Shown here piece by piece: positions 61,597 to 64,000 of a stretch of 64,000 nt of DNA; the stretch's first letter is position 1, and each line of letters begins with the position of its first letter. Source of the stretch: DASRDB01 sp035652815 (GTDB lineage Bacteria > Chloroflexota > Ktedonobacteria > Ktedonobacterales > Ktedonobacteraceae). The stretch spans positions 1 to 64,000 of the forward strand of contig DASRDB010000018.1 of NCBI GenBank assembly GCA_035652815.1, read 5' to 3'. The position numbers and the translations under genes are program-made. The notes below the pieces were generated by a model that saw only the letters and a program-made list of their open reading frames with translations, was not told the origin of the DNA and did no database searches.

Positions 61597-63030
61597 TTAT
61601 GCCTCTGTCGCCTGTGGTGCGCTGGTTTCTTCCGCCGGTTCCTCGTTAGCTGCCTCGACAGGCTGTTCGGATGAAGTTTCTTCGGCTCCCGCCAGCGCGG
61701 CTGCCTCAGCATTGGCAACGGCGGTTTCCTCTTCGTCCTGTTCAGCCTCAGCATCGGGATCGGGTCCGGCTGCAATTTCTACCAGGCGGGTGATTGCTTT
61801 CTCGCGCAGGAAGCTCTGGGCAAAGGCGCGAATCTGCGCCTCGTTGCGTGGAATGGGCTGGCCCATCTGTGAATAGATGCGCAGCAGCGACTCCAGTTCT
61901 TCCGGCGCGACGGTGATGTTTTCCTGCTTTGCTACAGCATCGAGTACCAGGCGGCGCTTGACGCGGCTCTCCGCCTCTGGTTCAGCTTCTTTCAGGTACT
62001 CGTCGCGTGATTTGCGGGTCAGCATGAAGTACTGGTCGAGCGACATGTGTTGCTCTTCGAGCAGGTGCGACAACTGGTGCAGCATCTCCTCGGCCTCGTC
62101 TTTCACCAGCACTGGATGCAGCGTGATATTCGATTGCTCGATAACGGCGTTCAGCACTTTGTCGCGCAGTTCATCGCGAATACGGCGCTTTTTGCTGTCA
62201 AGCAACTGATCGCTGACGGCCTTGCGCAGGTCTTCCACGCTCTGAATCTCGCCGCCGCTGACTTCGATAGCGAAGGCGTCATCGAGTTCGGGCACATGTT
62301 TCTCTTCAACTTTGTGTACGGTAACGTCGTAGTGCGCTTCTTTTCCAGCGATCTTCTCGTTGGTATAATCGTCAGGGATGGTGGTGGTGAAGACTTTGCT
62401 TTCACCGGCCTGCATGCCAACGATATGCTCGTCCATGCCTGTGAACAGCCCGTGTCGCTCGTTCGTCAGCTCAAAGGGATTGTCTTTCAGGTCTGAAATG
62501 CTTTGATCCTCGACGGTCAGCTTCAGATCGACGGTGACGCGGTCTCCCATTTCGGCGGGCCGCTCAACCTCATCCCAGTGCGCGCGCGAATTGCGCAGCG
62601 ATTCGAGTTCCTTTTCGACTTCTTCAGAGGTGATGGTGGCCTCTTCGCGCTCAAAATGCAGGGAATGATAATCTCCCAGTTCAACGGGTGTCAGGACGGG
62701 AACCTTGACAGAGAAGTGGTAGGGCTGGCCCATCTCAAACATGGGCGCGTCTACTTCAGGCTGATCCAGTGGCGTAAGATCGTTTTCTTCGAGGGCCTTG
62801 CGGTAGGCTTCGTTAATCAGGTCGTCGAGACCTTCTTGATAAATATATTCTTTGCCGAGCTGACGCTCAACGAGTGAGCGAGGAGCTTTACCGGGGCGAA
62901 ATCCCCGGATATTGACTTTTTGTACCAGCTTGCGATAGGCTTTATCCGACGCTTTTTCCAGCTCTTCCCAGGAAAAATCGACATCAAGGCGCGCTTCACT
63001 GCCTGGCAATCGTTCAACCGTGACCTTCAC
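61597..63030 (-). CDS. tig: Trigger factor (ribosome-associated chaperone/prolyl isomerase)
   Basis: A 477-residue protein with three domains. The ribosome-binding domain (1-115) has the signature VNIRGFRPGKAPRSLVERQLG, close to the G-F-R-x-G-K-x-P motif. The FKBP-type isomerase domain is about 160-250 (MGDRVTVDLKLTVED, HYDVTVHKVEEKHVPELDD). The C-terminal chaperone domain is about 265-430. The last 45 residues are a low-complexity Ala/Glu tail, longer than usual. The start is GTG 63030 after GGAGG. It heads the tig-clpX-lon run and has AT-rich promoter sequence at 63060-63075. Confidence 0.95.
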   Translation of the reverse strand: MKVTVERLPGSEARLDVDFSWEELEKASDKAYRKLVQKVNIRGFRPGKAPRSLVERQLGKEYIYQEGLDDLINEAYRKALEENDLTPLDQPEVDAPMFEMGQPYHFSVKVPVLTPVELGDYHSLHFEREEATITSEEVEKELESLRNSRAHWDEVERPAEMGDRVTVDLKLTVEDQSISDLKDNPFELTNERHGLFTGMDEHIVGMQAGESKVFTTTIPDDYTNEKIAGKEAHYDVTVHKVEEKHVPELDDAFAIEVSGGEIQSVEDLRKAVSDQLLDSKKRRIRDELRDKVLNAVIEQSNITLHPVLVKDEAEEMLHQLSHLLEEQHMSLDQYFMLTRKSRDEYLKEAEPEAESRVKRRLVLDAVAKQENITVAPEELESLLRIYSQMGQPIPRNEAQIRAFAQSFLREKAITRLVEIAAGPDPDAEAEQDEEETAVANAEAAALAGAEETSSEQPVEAANEEPAEETSAPQATEA

Positions 63031-63192
63031 GTTTCCTCCAACACGTTTGACATTCGTTCATATATATAGAATATACTGCGCCGGTTTCGGTGTGTGTTAC
63101 CGGACGAGTAAGACTACCTCTTATTAATAAGGTTCAATACTCCATACCGATCTCCCCTTTGAGCGTTTCGGTGCGGATAATAACCTGTGTAG

Positions 63193-63277
63193 TGGTGGGC
63201 GGTGAGAGACTCGAACTCTCATGGCTTGCGCCAACGGATCCTAAGTCCGCCCTGTCTACCAATTTCAGCAACCGCCC
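63193..63277 (-). tRNA. tRNA-Leu, anticodon UAG
   Basis: On the minus strand the 5' GGGCGGT pairs with ACCGCCC, followed by discriminator A and encoded CCA. The D loop has TTGGTAGA. The anticodon arm GCGGA-CTTAGGA-TCCGT reads UAG. A long variable arm (TGGCGCAAGCCA) shows a class II tRNA, and the T arm is GAGAG-TTCGAGT-CTCTC. The total is 85 bases. Confidence 0.95.
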
Positions 63278-63604
63278 GTGATACCTTTGCACTCTTCTAA
63301 AAAAGGGGTAGAAAAACCTCACCAGAGGATGATACATCAGTGAACTGGCCACTGTCAAGGTGAACCCTGGCGAGACGATACAATTTGGCTATTTGCGCGA
63401 AGAGGTGAAGAAAGCAGGCAAACCATAACCATTTCTTAACAGGATCATCACCTGTTTACTATTCTCTTACCACATGTTCTCTTCCATAATTCAAATGGGA
63501 GTTAGTCTATTTGTATCTATTGCTGTGAAGGAAGTCGGGCTAAAGGCTTCCAGACTCCCACCCTTAGTGAGTTTGAAATTTTCTATTTGAAAGTGAGGCC
63601 TTGT
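63278..63604. other. Intergenic region, no gene seen
   Basis: It separates the minus-strand tRNA from the plus-strand exported-protein gene. Aside from a short GGAAG...CTTCC repeat near 63529-63550 and GTGAGG just before ATG 63605, nothing specific is visible. Confidence 0.5.
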
Positions 63605-64000
63605 ATGCGCTTCTCTCTTCGCTCCCGATTGGGCATTGCGCTCTCGCTTATCACCCTGGTGGCCATTGTTGGGGCCTTCGCGGTGTCGGGTTTCTTGCGC
63701 GGGTCTGCCGTAAACGCCCACGCGGCAGGTGTTGGGCATACCACGCTTGCTCAATTGAAGTATCGAGGCGTTGGCTCGATCAAAGGCGGTCCCAAAGGGG
63801 TTGCGCCAGATACCGTCTCTCCTTATGAGGCGGGTCCTGTACCCACTGATGGCTCGCCGAAAGTGGTAGCTGGAAATCCATCCAACCTGCCGACGACTCC
63901 GCCCAATCCGCGTGGCAGCAATGTCACTACCAGCAATCCTGGTTTCCGCGGCTTTACCGGTATTACGCATGCGGATCAGCGTCTCGCCAATGGAGGCAAT
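63605..64000 (+). CDS. Exported protein, N-terminal part (runs off window)
   Basis: ATG 63605 after GTGAGG opens a frame that stays open to the end of the window (132 codons seen). It begins MRFSLRSRLGIALSLITLVA followed by IVGAFAVSGFLRGSAVNAHA, a signal peptide or single membrane anchor with a likely AHA cleavage site at about residue 40. The mature start is Gly/Pro/Thr-rich (SIKGGPKGVAPDT, NLPTTPPNPRGSN) and probably unstructured before a domain outside the window. The class of protein is unknown; a secreted protease or lectin would be common with such a linker, but nothing visible proves it. Confidence 0.75.
   Translation, partial: MRFSLRSRLGIALSLITLVAIVGAFAVSGFLRGSAVNAHAAGVGHTTLAQLKYRGVGSIKGGPKGVAPDTVSPYEAGPVPTDGSPKVVAGNPSNLPTTPPNPRGSNVTTSNPGFRGFTGITHADQRLANGGN

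Noticed and set aside
61566..61775. 70-residue N-terminal extension of ClpX
   Set aside because: It lies in the coding end of tig in another frame, and its Pro/Arg-rich text has no ClpX homology. GTG 61565 has a good ribosome site and gives the usual length.
63491..63970. Minus-strand frame of 159 codons at the right edge
   Set aside because: It is opposite the signal-peptide-bearing frame starting at 63605, which has a proper ribosome site.

Overview
The window looks like chromosomal DNA from a filamentous, spore-forming type of Chloroflexota, most likely class Ktedonobacteria. This is an inference from content: many multidomain sensor kinases, an AfsR/BTAD-type giant regulator, ECF sigma factors with extra domains, FemABX-type peptidoglycan enzymes, WD40 and pentapeptide proteins, RHS toxins, and moderately high GC codon use. 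No ribosomal RNA or other taxonomic marker is present to confirm it.

Layout. 1-4.2 kb: the 5' end of an IS3-type transposase, an FtsB/DivIC-like division protein, a class I glutamine-amidotransferase-fold hydrolase, and a NarL-type two-component pair. 4.4-7.9 kb: a compact redox operon (small exported protein, FAD oxidoreductase, 2x[4Fe-4S] ferredoxin-like protein, di-haem membrane cytochrome). 8.1-26.3 kb: regulators and genome maintenance (ECF sigma, BTAD-AAA-TPR regulator, RarA, Rpn-type nuclease, secreted anchor-P-like protein, PriA, MutL, HAD phosphatase, MFS exporter coupled to a sigma factor with zinc-ribbon-like Cys pairs). 26.5-36.8 kb: a stand-alone glutamyl-tRNA-reductase-like NAD domain, IspH, an XPB-N-terminal-like protein, FolD with altered active-site residues, YajQ, and a 1346-residue TPR protein.

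37-52.3 kb is the accessory region. A 2434-residue RHS protein ends in a Hint (autoprocessing) domain and an AHH-type nuclease. It is followed by a pentapeptide protein, a gene truncated by a 109-bp palindromic element, an N-terminally truncated second RHS tip carrying a different C-terminal domain, a possible cognate immunity protein, a HEAT-repeat gene broken by an in-frame TAG, two seven-bladed WD40 proteins and a SUKH-family protein. This reads as a polymorphic-toxin locus that exchanges tips and accumulates immunity-like genes. Base composition drops at the toxin boundaries.

52.4-64 kb: a PAS/GAF histidine kinase, then a minus-strand run tig-clpX-lon-GNAT-femX-femX (no clpP), a tRNA-Leu(UAG), and the 5' part of an exported protein. 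Three families of long inverted repeats are scattered between genes.
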